From the NCBI GenBank assembly GCA_030710605.1, contig CP092863.1, positions 55,642,507-55,706,506 on the forward strand: a DNA stretch of 64,000 bases, read 5' to 3'. Below, one piece after another: positions 53,937 through 64,000 of this stretch; within the stretch, counting starts at the first letter, position 1, and each line of letters begins with the position of its first letter. The notes below the pieces were generated by a model. That model was given only the letters and a program-made list of their open reading frames with translations, had not been told where the DNA came from and made no database searches. The position numbers and the translations under genes were made by a program. Origin of the DNA: Cordylochernes scorpioides. Its lineage: Eukaryota > Arthropoda > Arachnida > Pseudoscorpiones > Chernetidae.

Positions 53937-54126
53937 GCATATCCTGACCAGGCTCACATGAGCATTTCTAGAAGGCACAGCGCCATCTAGTGGAACAAAA
54001 ATAAACTAAACGTTTATTTAACTTGTTCCGAGATATTTGGCCAACCCAATTTCTTGATAAATCAAGATAAGTCAACCACGAACGCGTTTCGGGCTGTTGG
54101 CCCTCGTCAGCGTGGTGCAGTCTGTA
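53937..54126 (-). mobile_element. Retrozyme-like unit D, single partial copy
   Basis: The minus strand has the hammerhead, then the GATTTATCAAGAAATTGGGT and GGCCAAATATC blocks, then the GCGCTGTGCC-like end. Diverged from units A-C. Confidence 0.8.
54072..54120 (-). ncRNA. Type I hammerhead ribozyme, unit D (core intact, covarying)
   Basis: CTGACGA, stem II GGGC-CAACA-GCCC, GAAA, short stem III AC-GC-GT, GUU, and stem I ACCACG/CGTGGT. Stem II differs from unit A by a compensated pair (C-G to G-C), which supports selection for the fold. All invariant positions are present. Confidence 0.85.
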
Positions 54127-54421
54127 TGATCCACATATAAATATTATTATAACACTAAATTAAAATAATTTGAAAAATAAAATTTTGAAAATAAGCACAA
54201 AATGATGACAGTAATAATGAAGCATTAATTGAAATCCTCGTGACTACCAATTAGAGTAATAATGATATAATAATAATATCTGACATTTGTTAAAGCATTA
54301 TTTGTCTGGCAAACATTCACTAGGGGAGAAGCCGGGTGAAGCTGGGTCATTCCGAGTCAGTATTTAATAATAATTACAATATTATAACCCTGAAATATGC
54401 GCAAAAATTGTTTGTTATCAG

Positions 54422-54669
54422 TCTATATATATAATTTTTGTATTTGAATAGATTATATGTCAATCTGTATATCCAGATAACTATTTGAAATATTGTTCTA
54501 TGTGTTTTTCAATAATTTTGGTGGAGATGAGTAACAAACACCAATTTATTTTGACAAGAATAAATTCAGTAAGGAGAGTATTTCTGCACCGAAAATATAA
54601 TATCAACAAATTTCCATTAGTCAAACTTTACTAGGGTGAAATCCGGGTGAAGCCGGGTACATTTGCTAG
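54422..54669 (+). mobile_element. Small Helitron, 248 bp
   Basis: TCTATATATATAATT at the start, and CCGGGTGAAGCCGGGTACAT followed by TTGCTAG then T at the end. The base before the TC is G rather than A, a minor departure. Confidence 0.75.
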
Positions 54670-54829
54670 TAATAAATAAAATACACACAAACTCTTAAAA
54701 TATTTGCAAACAATAAACTATTTTGACCATCTATGAATAGATAGAATTTATTGATAAATTCAGTGCTGACTGAATAGTGTTTGTCTGATACACTTCTCCT
54801 TCCCTTTTTAAAAACTTTTATTTAACTTG

Positions 54830-55165
54830 CTTCCCTGTCTATTCGTCTGTGTGTTCACAAATCTTGCAATCGATTTTTAATATACTTTTAGGGCACATAG
54901 GAATCTGAAATTTGGTACACTTTTTAGAACCCGATGAAAATGCAAATTACAAAATTTCAGACATCTGGGTTGTCAGGGTGGCCGGAAATGAACAAATTTC
55001 CAAATCGCCTTTCAAATTTTGTAAATTAATTTTAATATACTTCCAGATCACATAGAAATATGAAAAATTTAATATTCACTCAGTGCAATGAAAAATTCAA
55101 GTGTACAAATTTTCAGACTTCTAAGTGGTCGGAATGGCCAGGAATGAACAAATTTCTATATTTCT
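54830..55165 (+). repeat. Tandem pair of a ~150-bp diverged repeat
   Basis: TTTTTAATATACTTTTAGGG and TTTTAATATACTTCCAGATC, each followed by CACATAG and a CAGAC...TC block. A third relative lies at 53575-53690 and a fragment at 60270-60390. Confidence 0.6.
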
Positions 55166-55317
55166 TTTTAAGTCTTATGCTACGCCCCTTACATTGACCA
55201 ATCCGCCGCGAGCAGGCTTCCGTCTATTTAAGGCCTAATCCCCAGTGAACTTTTGATTCTAAGTTTTGTAAATTCATGACTATAAAATAACTAAATAATT
55301 AATAAATAAAAATACAT

Positions 55318-55625
55318 TTTTAAAAAAGCTTTTATTTAAATGCACTAAAAAAGAAAAAAGAAAATATTATATCTTCTGTCATTGAGCGTTTAGATTTATC
55401 TGAGAAAATAAAAGCGGCGGGGGATGATCATATATAGAGAAGGGGTAAAAATATAGCGCTTATAAAATCAGCTGCTACATATTAAACCACATTAGGTTCG
55501 AAATCCATGATGATCATCCCCCGCCGCTTTTATTTTCACTCAGATACATATAATTGCTCAATGACAGAAGATACAATATTTTATTTTTTATTTTTAGTGC
55601 ATTTATATGGAAGCTTTTTTAAAAA
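55318..55625. mobile_element. Hairpin MITE 1
   Basis: Inverted arms (AAAAAAGCTTTTATTTAAAT and GCGGCGGGGGATGATCAT at left; their complements at right) around a short centre. Confidence 0.85.
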
Positions 55626-55794
55626 TGTATTTTTACTTATTAATTATTATTGGATATTACATTTGGCCTCTTTCTAACTATTAATTATCTCCTATATTGA
55701 AACAAATATATATGTTAAAGGTGGGAACGAAAATTAATTTAGAAGTATTATATAATATATTTGAAAAATAATTATTTAAAAAAAATAGTTTTTA

Positions 55795-56110
55795 TCTTTT
55801 ATTAAAATAAGCACTAAAAGGGGGGAAATAAATATCTCAGCTAGCGCCACTGAACAATTAGATTTATACGAGTCAAAATAAAAGCACTGGGGAACGTCCA
55901 TCGTGAATTTTGAACTTAACGGGATTTAATATGAAGCAACTGATAGCAAGTTTAATGGTTCACTAAATATTTTACCTCTTCCCTCAATATATGATGATCG
56001 TCCCTCGCCGCTTTTATTTTGACTTTTATAAATCTAATAGTTCAATGGCGGTAGCTGAAATATTTATTTCTCCTTTTAATGCATGCTAATAAAATCTTAT
56101 TTTAAACTAT
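55795..56110. mobile_element. Hairpin MITE 2, diverged copy
   Basis: Imperfect inverted arms with GATGATCGTCCCTCGCCGC and TTCAATGGCGGTAGCTGAAA, related to MITE 1 by the GCCGCTTTTATTTT block. Confidence 0.75.
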
Positions 56111-56289
56111 TTCTATTTATTAAATATTTATATAATTTTCAGTCATTAGTTCTAAATCAAATTCTGCCAAGCTGGTATCCGTTCTTGGATTATAGTAGGA
56201 GGGAGTGAGAACACGTGTTGTCCTCAGTGAATCTTGTGACTATCTCGTGGGAGCCCAACACTCACATAAAGAAGTGTTTGCGCGATATA

Positions 56290-56430
56290 GAATCTTGAGG
56301 CATCAGTTGATGAGGGACAATTTGTTACTTTTTCACTAAATATATTATTATCGTTCCTATCACCTTTTATTTTTACTCTAAAAACCCAAAAGTTCAATGG
56401 CTGTGTGTAGCAAAAATATTTTTTCAAAAG
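56290..56430. repeat. Hairpin MITE 3, half copy
   Basis: TTATTATCGTTCCTATCACC, TTTTATTTTTACTC and GTTCAATGGCTGTGTGTAGC correspond to the right half of MITE 2. Confidence 0.65.
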
Positions 56431-56589
56431 TAAATTTGTCAAATTATTACTCTAGTTATTTAAAGAGTTTATATATTTATGGATATATATATTGGGTTAT
56501 AAAGAAAGTTCATTCGGTTTTATTCGACAATTTTATTTAGACAATAAAACATTAATTATAATAATTAATTAATCAATTATGTATTCTCC

Positions 56590-57421
56590 GTTATAACCAT
56601 GAAATACCTTTTAAGATTACAAAAAATGAGTAACCATAGGTTTCCCAAGATATGCTGGAATAGGTAAAGAGAAATATCCATAAATACAGGAAAACCTATT
56701 GGATTCTACAGGACTATTTTAGCAATTTACCACCCTTGCGGCCTTGCCTGGACAAACAATGCCATCGACTATGAGACCATTCAAAACGAATTACCAGGGA
56801 TTTTTCGTACAAAAACAGAACAATTAATTCAGCAGGACTTAGCAAAAATGGATCATACAAGATTATATTCAAATTATAAATTATTATATAAGTATTTAAT
56901 ACCTGAACAATTTTTATCCTGGAACCTATCATTAAACATAAAAGGTTACATTACCCAAACAAGAATCACTTCGACTTTACTAAGAGAAAGACACATTCAA
57001 ATAATAAAAAAAAAGATATAATTTGTAAATTCTGCAAAACTGAAAGCATAGAAGAAATGACCTACTACATCTCTGAATGCACTATTGTTAACGAGGAACG
57101 GAATAAGATTTTAAAGAACATTATCCAAGTCTACGTGAACCCAGTTCAGCTAATCAGAATAATGTCCGAGAAAAAATATATAGCGATAGAATTGTTTAAC
57201 TTTCATAAAGCGTTAGAGAACAAGGTAATATATAAGAACTAAAATTACAGAACAATCTCCTTCCATAGTTAATTTGTATAGTTATGTTGAATACTTTGAT
57301 TTCCTTTTCATTTTCCCTTCTCTCCTTTGTTTGTGTTTCTTTTTTCCTTTTCTCCAAGAAAATGATGTATGGCGAGTCCTTACAGGACGGAAATGTCCTA
57401 ATAAAGCTGCTGTTGTTGTTG
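56590..57421 (+). mobile_element. 5'-truncated LINE with (TTG)n tail, inside mariner 3
   Basis: TGTATTCTCC at 56580-56589 and 57422-57431 is the target duplication. Contains a C-terminal LINE frame to 57242, where it stops. Ends AATGTCCTAATAAAGCTGC and TTG repeats. Confidence 0.92.
56770..57242 (+). pseudogene. LINE ORF2 C-terminus with CCHC motif
   Basis: Reads LSWNLSLNIKGYITQTRITS and then CKFCKTESIEEMTYYISEC, the Cys-His knuckle, and ends ALENKVIYKN. It corresponds position by position to the fragment at 27.4 kb but is clearly diverged, so different source copies of one LINE family were active. Confidence 0.75.
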
Positions 57422-57431
57422 TGTATTCTCC

Positions 57432-58449
57432 CTTATTATTTACGACCTCCTCCCAACGCTCGACTAGTTTGTTGATGCCGTTCCGCCAAAAATCGCCCGG
57501 TCTGGTGTCGAAGAAGTTGTTGAGCCAGGTTTTGAGGTCCTCCTCATCATCGAAGGTAGTGCCTCTCATATGGTTTGACATGAAGCGGAAAAGGTGGTAA
57601 TCGGTTTGTGCAAGGTCCGGAGAGTACGGCGGGTACTGTAGAACTTCACATTCGAGCTCTTGAAGGGAGGCTTTGACGACTTGTGCAACATGCGGCCTAG
57701 CATTGTCGTGAAGGAGAATGATTTGACCTTGTCGATCGGGTCTTTTCTGTTGAATAGCCTCATTCACGTGATGCAATTGGGCAATGTAGAGGTCCTTATT
57801 GACCGTGGCATTCCTTTCGAGCATTTCCCAGTACAGCACACCTTCGTACTCACAAAAAACGCAGATTATAGCCTTTTGTGGGTGAAGATCTTGCATTATT
57901 CTTGGCTTCTGTGTATCTCCTGGAGCCACCTACTCTTTTTTCTTCATATTCACGTATAGACACCATTTTTTATATCCCATAACAATTCTGTATAAAAATC
58001 GTTGTTTATGGCCCCGTGTTGATTGATGGCGTGCGAGATGTTGAGCAGCGATTTGAAGACGATTTTATTTGTTGGTTTCATTAAGCTCGTGAGGCACCCA
58101 AGCTCCGAGTTTTTAAGAAAAACCTATTGATTGAAGATGGTTGGAGATGGTCACAGCACTACATTTAATTTTTTTCGGCCAACTCACGGGTTGTTTGGCG
58201 ACAATCTTCCTTCAACAGGGCCTTTAGGTGTTCCTCATCGAATTATGATGGTCGTACGCTTCGAGGCGTGTCTTCAAGGTCTAAGTCGTCGTTTTTTAAC
58301 TTTGCAAACCATTTTTGTGCTGCCCGCCCCCCTATGACACATTTTACATACATGTTGAATATTTTCCGAGCTGATTCGGCTGCTTTTGACCTCGATGAAA
58401 AGCGAAGAAAAGCAGATGTCGAAAATGTTGATTTTTCCTCCTGGATCAT
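57432..58449 (-). pseudogene. mariner 3 transposase, broken
   Basis: The minus strand starts at 58449 with a helix-turn-helix segment (AESARKIFNMYVKCVIGG, AAQKWFAKLKNDDLDLED). About 58240-57940 is scrambled by frameshifts and has lost the first Asp motif. From 57929 the frame is open: LLHDNARPHVAQVVKASL (second Asp), then YPPYSPDLAQTDYHLFRFM (third Asp, 34 residues later: DD34D) and WRNGINKLVERWEEVVNNKG. The LINE insertion cuts it a few codons before the natural stop; the residues after GEYT belong to the LINE. Confidence 0.85.
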
Positions 58450-58634
58450 CCATTTTTAAGCCTGTAAAAAGAACAAAAAATTACCTTTTTCAAAAGAACA
58501 AACATTACAGCTTTGTAGAGCAAAATAAGTAATATTTAAAAAATATAAACACTTTACCATATAACAACAAAAACCGTTATGAAACAAAGGGATACAAAAA
58601 CCGAACGAACTTTCTTTACAACCCAATATATATA

Positions 58635-60126
58635 CACTGGTGTCCAAAAAATAAGAAACTTAACCAATATTGAAATTTCTCAAAAGCTAATTTATTAACA
58701 GATATAAAATTTAGTATACAAATAGTTTAAACTATGGAAAATTTGACTAGCTATATGAAAATAAAAAAAATATTTGAAATTATGAAATATGCAAATTATT
58801 ACCAACATACCCAAAGCTAAGGTTCCAGATCTTAAAGAAATAAGATATCAATAGGGAGTATGATCACCTCTAACAGCTATCAAGGCCTCACAGCGAGCCC
58901 TCATACTGTTTACCAGGCTTTGGAGGAGGTCCAGGGGTAGTAAACCCCACTCCTCCAATAGAGCAGTTCTTAGCTCAACGAGGGTTCTGGGAGAGGGGTG
59001 ACGAGCTCCAATACGCCTCCCTAGAGCATCCCACACATGCTCTATTGGATTCAGGTCCGGAGATTTGGCTGGCCAATCCATCCTTCGAATATTCTCACTC
59101 TGGAGATATTTATTGACTAGCCTAGCCCTATGCGGACGAGCATTATCGTCCATAAAAATTAAATTGTGACCTATTTGATCTCTATAAAGTCTTAGATAGG
59201 GCTCAAGGATCTCGTCCCTGTACCTTTGGGCAGTTAAAGTGCCCCCAGAAAAAATGTGGAGGGGTGTGCGTCTGCTAGAACTGATGCCAGCCCAGACTAA
59301 GAGACTGCCCCCTCTAAAACTGTCTATTTCCCTGATGTTACTGGGATGATAGCGGGTTCCAGGCTCCCTCCAGATGAAAACAGGTCGAGAATCTGTGTTT
59401 AAACTAAATCTTGACTCGTCACTGAAGAGAACATTGGCCCACTGATCAGGATTTAAGGCATGATGTTCCAAGCACCAATTCAAGCGGGCTCTCCTGTGAG
59501 CAGAGGTTAAAGGGATACAGACCATTGGTCGTCTTGCATAAAGAGCACTTTCGTGAAGCCTTCGGTAAACAGTTTGTCTTGAAATTCTCGTTCCAGTAGC
59601 ACTTGAGAGTTCATTAGAGAGTTGAATAGCTGTCATCTCCCTATGGCGCCTGGCAGTTACGACCAGATAACGGTCTTCAGAGGTAGCGGTTTTTCTTTTT
59701 CTACCAGAACCTTCTTTTCTTTTGATGGTTCCTGTCTCAATTAACTGTTTCCATATTTTGCTGACCACAGATTTATTCACGTTTAGCCATTTTGCTACTT
59801 AAACTTGTGATTGCCCTGCCTCCATTCTTCCAACAGCTCTCCATTTTAAATCATCTGCCAAAAATTTTCGTAAACTCATAATTAGCTAAGGATTAAATAA
59901 AATTATAATTGGACAATTCTTAGATGGGGTAAACGACACGCCAAATAGCACACTTATAAAGACAAGCAAAAATTTGCATATTTTCAATTTTACCGAATCG
60001 AATGGTTGCGATAAATAGATTCTACGACTTAAAATACCTAATTAAATTACTTTTTAGCTTTTAGCGTTGTATATTTTAAAACATATCATTAAAAAACAAA
60101 TGTTTCTTATTTTTTGGACACCAGTG
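58635..60126 (-). mobile_element. Tc1 element, nearly intact
   Basis: TIRs CACTGGTGTCCAAAAAATAA at 58635 and, reversed, CACTGGTGTCCAAAAAATAA at 60126. TA lies at 58633-58634 and 60127-60128. 1,492 bp. It lies 8 bp from mariner 3. Confidence 0.95.
58848..59879 (-). pseudogene. Tc1 transposase, one premature stop
   Basis: The homologous start is the ATG at 59879 (MSLRKFLADDLKWRAVGRME). Codon 27 is TAA where a Gln codon is expected (59799-59801), and an internal Met at 59780 opens a 310-codon remainder. The paired helix-turn-helix DNA-binding domain occupies the first third (KRKEGSGRKRKT linker). The catalytic domain has LFSDESRFSLN, FMDDNARPHRARLV and AKSPDLNPIEHVWDALGRR; the second Asp and the Glu are 34 residues apart, so DD34E. 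Everything after the stop is intact. The protein cuts and pastes Tc1 elements at TA sites. This is the best-preserved DNA transposon here. Confidence 0.93.
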
Positions 60127-60129
60127 TAT

Positions 60130-60395
60130 ATACATATATGCAAACTCATTTATAGCTTTAGTTATATGCTACCTACTTATTATTTTTTAGAAAGCTAGGC
60201 TCTCATTACGCTGCAGAAACAGCTGCACCTATTTTCTTCGTTTGAAAAAATATATACAACTTTTTTTCTTTAGTCTGTTCCTGACCACCATGACCATCTA
60301 GAAGACTGATATTTTTTGCACTTGCAAAGGTATTAGAATTGAAATAGTCTATTGAATATCAGACTTCTACGTGGTCAGGAAGTACATTAAATGAT
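60130..60395. other. No recognisable gene
   Basis: Short AT-rich stretch with a fragment (CAGACTTCTACGTGGTCAGG) related to the 54.8-kb repeat. Confidence 0.5.
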
Positions 60396-60396
60396 G

Positions 60397-61998
60397 GTCC
60401 TTTCACCACAAGTCTTAGTCATTGGATATTCCGATCTCACTAACGATGGTCCTTTCACCACAAGTCTTAGTCATTGGATATTCCGATCTCACTAACGATG
60501 GTCCTTTCACCACAAGTCTTGGTCATTGGATCTTCCCATCTAACTAACGATGGTCCTTTCACCACAAGTCTTGGTCATTGAATCTTCCGATCTCACTAAC
60601 GATGGTCCTTTCACCACAAGTCTTGTTCATTGGATCTTCCCATCTAACTAACGATGGTCCTTTCACCACAAGTCTTGGTCATTGAATCTTCCGATCTCAC
60701 TAACGATGGTCCTTTCACCACAAGTCTTGGTCATTGAATCTTCCGATCCCACTAACGATGGTCCTTTCACCACAAGTCTTGGTCATTGAATCTTCCGATC
60801 TCACTAACGATGGTCCTTTCACCACAAGTCTTGTTCATTGGATCTTCCCATCTAACTAACGATGGTCCTTTCACCACAAGTCTTGGTCATTGAATCTTCC
60901 GATCTCACTAACAATGGTCCTTTCACCACAAGTCTTGGTCATTGAATCTTCCGATCTCACTAACGATGGTCCTTTCACCACAAGTCTTGTTCATTGGATC
61001 TTCCCATCTAACTAACGATGGTCCTTTCACCACAAGTCTTGGTCATTGAATCTTCCGATCTCACTAACGATGGTCCTTTCACCACAAGTCTTGGTCATTG
61101 GATCTTCCGATTTCACTAACAATGGTCCTTCCCCAACAGTCTTGGTCATTGGATCTTCCGATCTCACTAACGATGGTCCTTTCACCACAAGTCTTGGTCA
61201 TTGGATCTTCCGATCCCACTAACGATGGTCCTTTCACCACAAGTCTTGGTCATTGGATCTTCCGATCTCACTAACGATGGTCCTTTCAACACAAGTCTTG
61301 GTCATTGGATCTTCCGATCCCACTAACGATGGTCCTTTCACCACAAGTCTTGGTCATTGGATCTTCGGATCTCACTAACGATGGTCCTTTCACCACAAGT
61401 CTTGGTCATTGGATCTTCCGATCCCACTAACGATTGTCCTTTCACCACAAGTCTCGGTCATTGGATCTTTCGATCTCACTAACGATGGTCCTTTCACCAC
61501 AAGTCTTGGTCATTGGATCTTCCGATCTCACTAACGATGGTCCTTTCACCACAAGTCTTGGTCATTGGATCTTCCGATCTCACTAACGATGGTCCTTTCA
61601 CCACAAGTCTCTTGGTCATTGGATCTTTCGATCTCACTAACGATGGTTCTTTCAACACAAGTCTTGGTCATTGGATCTTCCGATCTCACTAACGATGGTT
61701 CTTTCAACACAAGTCTTGGTCATTGGATCTTCCGATTTCACTAACGATGGTCCTTTCACCACAAGTCTTGGTCATTGGATCTTCTGATCCCACTAACGAT
61801 GGTCCTTTCACCACAATTCTTGGTCATTGGATCTTCCGATCTCACTAACGATGGTCCTTTCACCACAAGTCTTGTTCATTGGATCTTCCGATCTCACTAA
61901 CGATGGTCCTTTCACCACAAGTCTTGGTCATTGAATCTTCCGATCTCACTAACTATGGTTCTTTCAACACAAGTCTTGGTCACTGGATCTTCCCTAAC
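60397..61998. repeat. 52-bp minisatellite, about 31 units
   Basis: Unit ACTAACGATGGTCCTTTCAC, CACAAGTCTTGGTCATTGGA, TCTTCCGATCTC. Variants (GTTCATTGG...CCCATCTA; TTCAACACA) recur at 3- and 4-unit spacings, suggesting block duplications. The period is not a multiple of 3, so it is not coding. Confidence 0.97.
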
Positions 61999-61999
61999 A

Positions 62000-62704
62000 A
62001 TGATGGTGGTCCTCCCGAGTTTTCTGATTTTAAAAAGGATAATAATCATCGAGCTAATTGTTTCAATTAATTTTATATTACGAATTATGAACTGGGAAAA
62101 ATAATTTCTTCTAACCTAATTCTATATATATTGTGGACAAATTTCATCTAGATAGGTCAAATATACATAAAAATATTTTAAAGCGTTTTCTGACTTTTCG
62201 AATAGCTAAATCACATTAAATATTCAGAAACAACGAGTTGCTTGTAGAATATTCTCAACGAGTAAAACACATTTGATAAGTTTGTCGGTGTATTTTTATT
62301 TACCCCATATGTATGCCTATCAAATAACTTTTTGCATAGAGAAAATAAAAGCGAATTTTATAACTTGACATTGTAATTTTAGTATTTTTGTTAAAACTAT
62401 ATATACTATACGATTCAACCAGCCCCGATCCCCGGAAAATTTTGATCGGTTCTAGGAGATTTTTATCTCTCTTCTTTGTATTTGCGTAAAAATATTTATT
62501 CAAATAATAAAAAAAAGTATGCGATACTTTTTAAGTCAATGTCTTGGTTTTGCAATTCATATCCAAATAACACTCAATTTAACTTATATATATATATTTT
62601 TAATACCAAGATAGAGAGGTTTTTATTTTCGTGAAAAAACACGGATTCGTAGAAATATTCACCAATTGAATCGATCCGTGGGGCCAGAAAGATTGATAAT
62701 ATAT
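62000..62704. other. No recognisable feature
   Basis: AT-rich non-coding DNA. Confidence 0.5.
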
Positions 62705-62717
62705 GATAAAAGCATTA

Positions 62718-62785
62718 ATACCTCTGGTGAATCCTGTATAGGGTCAGTGACCCTAAATAAAGGCTTTTTTGTTGTTGTTGTTGTT
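62718..62785 (+). mobile_element. 68-bp LINE tail insertion
   Basis: GATAAAAGCATTA at 62705-62717 and 62786-62798 flanks GAATCCTGTATAGGGTCAGT, CCCTAAATAAAGGC and TTG repeats: an extreme 5' truncation of the same LINE family. Confidence 0.9.
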
Positions 62786-62799
62786 GATAAAAGCATTAG

Positions 62800-64000
62800 A
62801 CTTTCGTGATGAGAATTTAGTAAATTTCTAAAAAAAAACTACAAAGGATTTTTTCACTTCCTGCTTATTGGACTATTCACCCTTTCTATGAACTTTGTTT
62901 GATTACTGTTATGTTATTAATTATATTTATTATAATTAACTTTGTAAAAATATAAAGAGAGGTGTATCATATAGATTAAATACAGTAGATATATGTAAAA
63001 CAGGTATATATATATGTTGTTTTTTGTATATTTTATTTTTAATTATATTTTCTAGACAAACCTTTTAAAGTCGACCGCCAGATGGCGCGGCTTTGCACTA
63101 AATGAACCCATTGTTGTTGTTTTCTTTTGGCCTTTAGAGTTCGCATAAAGCAAATAGTGCACGCGGGACAAATAAATTGTTTCTTTTGGCCGGCACAAAA
63201 CCTTTTGTAAATATGTAAGTACGTAATTATATAATTCTTCTTCATGTCTTAAGTCGATTATTTATTTTTCAAATTATCAATTAAAATGCTTTATTACAAA
63301 AAGCTCTTTTAATTAAATTCAGTAAATAATTTTCTATCTATTTCAACATTTCTACATGTATTTATGAAGACAAATCTAATAGCGCCACCTGACCGTATTG
63401 GAAGGAGTCCAGGCATGTGTTCCCCCAGTGGACGCATGGAAAAGTACCAGCTGCTGTCCTTGAGGCCACAACCCCTTGAGTAAGCTGCTTAGACTGATGC
63501 CATCAGTATTCCTGGCCGCGTCGCCATCAATTAGAAACCTCGGTTTTATCTTCTTCTTTTGACATTTAATTCCTTTACATTTTTTTCCAGAAAATCTTGT
63601 CACATTCTAACTAGATTTTAATAAGATATAATTATAAAAATTATTACTAATAAATATTTTATTAATTATAGCGATTATGTTAATTTTGCCTAATGACCAT
63701 TTATCATTATGATATTATTTTATGATAAATTACCACATATACTGTTAATAAAAAATTAACACACAGTATGCATATGAATAACATAAATTAATGAATAAAT
63801 TTTAATTTCCTTGAGAGCACAAAAAGATGAGTTTGAATTATGAATTTCACAGAAGCTGTACGTAAAGACGGATATTTTCAAATGACTCCCGCAATATCTA
63901 TAAAGCCAGTACTGATTTCAGCGACGTAACTCTGCAGAAGGATCTGTGCACATATCATCGGTTCTGTATTGTTCCTCAATAGCGACTCTCATCCAGGATA
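62800..64000. other. No assigned gene; one weak open frame
   Basis: A GC-richer patch at 63376-63540 encodes 75 codons on the minus strand (63376-63603, with LFHASTGGTHAWTPSN). It is unrecognised and beside an AGCGCCACCTGACC motif of the kind that borders repeats here. The last 120 bp may begin another feature cut by the window edge. Confidence 0.35.

Larger units (their letters stand above)
53730..54370. mobile_element. Decayed Helitron termini
   Basis: A reversed end at 53735-53765 (TAGCCGAATGACTCGGGCAA), another at 53852-53875 (ACCCGGATTCGCCCGAG) and a forward one at 54325-54350 (GAAGCCGGGTGAAGCTGGGT) are all degenerate. The retrozyme-like unit at 53937 is embedded between them. Confidence 0.55.
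56492..58626 (-). mobile_element. mariner 3, split by a LINE
   Basis: TIRs TTGGGTTATAAAGAAAGTTC (left) and TTGGGTTGTAAAGAAAGTTC (right, reversed); TA on both sides (56490-56491, 58627-58628). Without the LINE it is about 1.29 kb. The TIR sequence differs from the other two mariners, so it is a third family. Confidence 0.92.

Noticed and set aside
61879-62070. 63-codon frame at the end of the minisatellite
   Set aside because: It reads through repeat units whose period is not a multiple of three; no coding signal.

Overview
The window is AT-rich, spliceosomal-eukaryote DNA that consists almost entirely of transposable elements and satellite. Tc1/mariner elements, two Penelope-like elements (PLEs), Ty3/gypsy elements, Helitrons, APE-type LINEs and a U2 snRNA fragment together point to an invertebrate animal, most likely an arthropod; the species cannot be read from the sequence. 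No complete host protein-coding gene was found. Only a tRNA-like gene and two weak exon candidates near 26.3-26.8 kb could be host-derived. Layout: 0.3-1.5 kb is a decayed mariner. 2.48-3.06 kb is a large fold-back element with a hammerhead-like core. 3.7-9.5 kb is a tandem array of 348-bp hammerhead-ribozyme units (retrozyme-like) split by a mariner (4.46-5.77 kb) and by PLE-1, which carries an inverted copy of its own 3' end. 12.0-14.6 kb is PLE-2 on the minus strand. 15.1-24.5 kb is a 38-bp satellite interrupted by a 511-bp Helitron and by a second Helitron; the second holds a Ty3/gypsy element, which in turn holds a DNA transposon with 3-bp target duplications. 27-30.2 kb holds a (TTG)-tailed LINE fragment, Helitron relics and a Helitron carrying the 5' end of U2 snRNA. 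31-36 kb holds fold-backs of PLE ends, a small perfect hairpin and another LINE tail. 35.9-39.4 kb holds decayed, internally deleted gypsy sequence. 42-47.2 kb holds a tRNA-like gene, MITEs and a young, nearly intact Ty3/gypsy element with 222-223-bp LTRs. 47.76-52.03 kb is a GC-rich 5'-truncated APE LINE with a recent 1.23-kb internal tandem duplication. 53.7-56.4 kb holds Helitron relics, another hammerhead unit and a cluster of hairpin MITEs. 56.5-60.1 kb holds a mariner split by a LINE and, immediately adjacent, a nearly intact Tc1. 60.4-62.0 kb is a 52-bp minisatellite. The elements depend on one another: the LINE tails are dead 5'-truncated products of a trans-acting LINE; the hammerhead units and fold-backs are plausibly moved by PLE reverse transcriptase; the short Helitrons need a Rep-helicase that is not encoded here. 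The best leads for undescribed biology are the hammerhead array with a covarying relative at 54.1 kb, the separate hammerhead-core-like fold-back family at 2.5-3.0, 24.9, 30.7 and 42.8 kb, and the U2-bearing Helitron at 29.95 kb.
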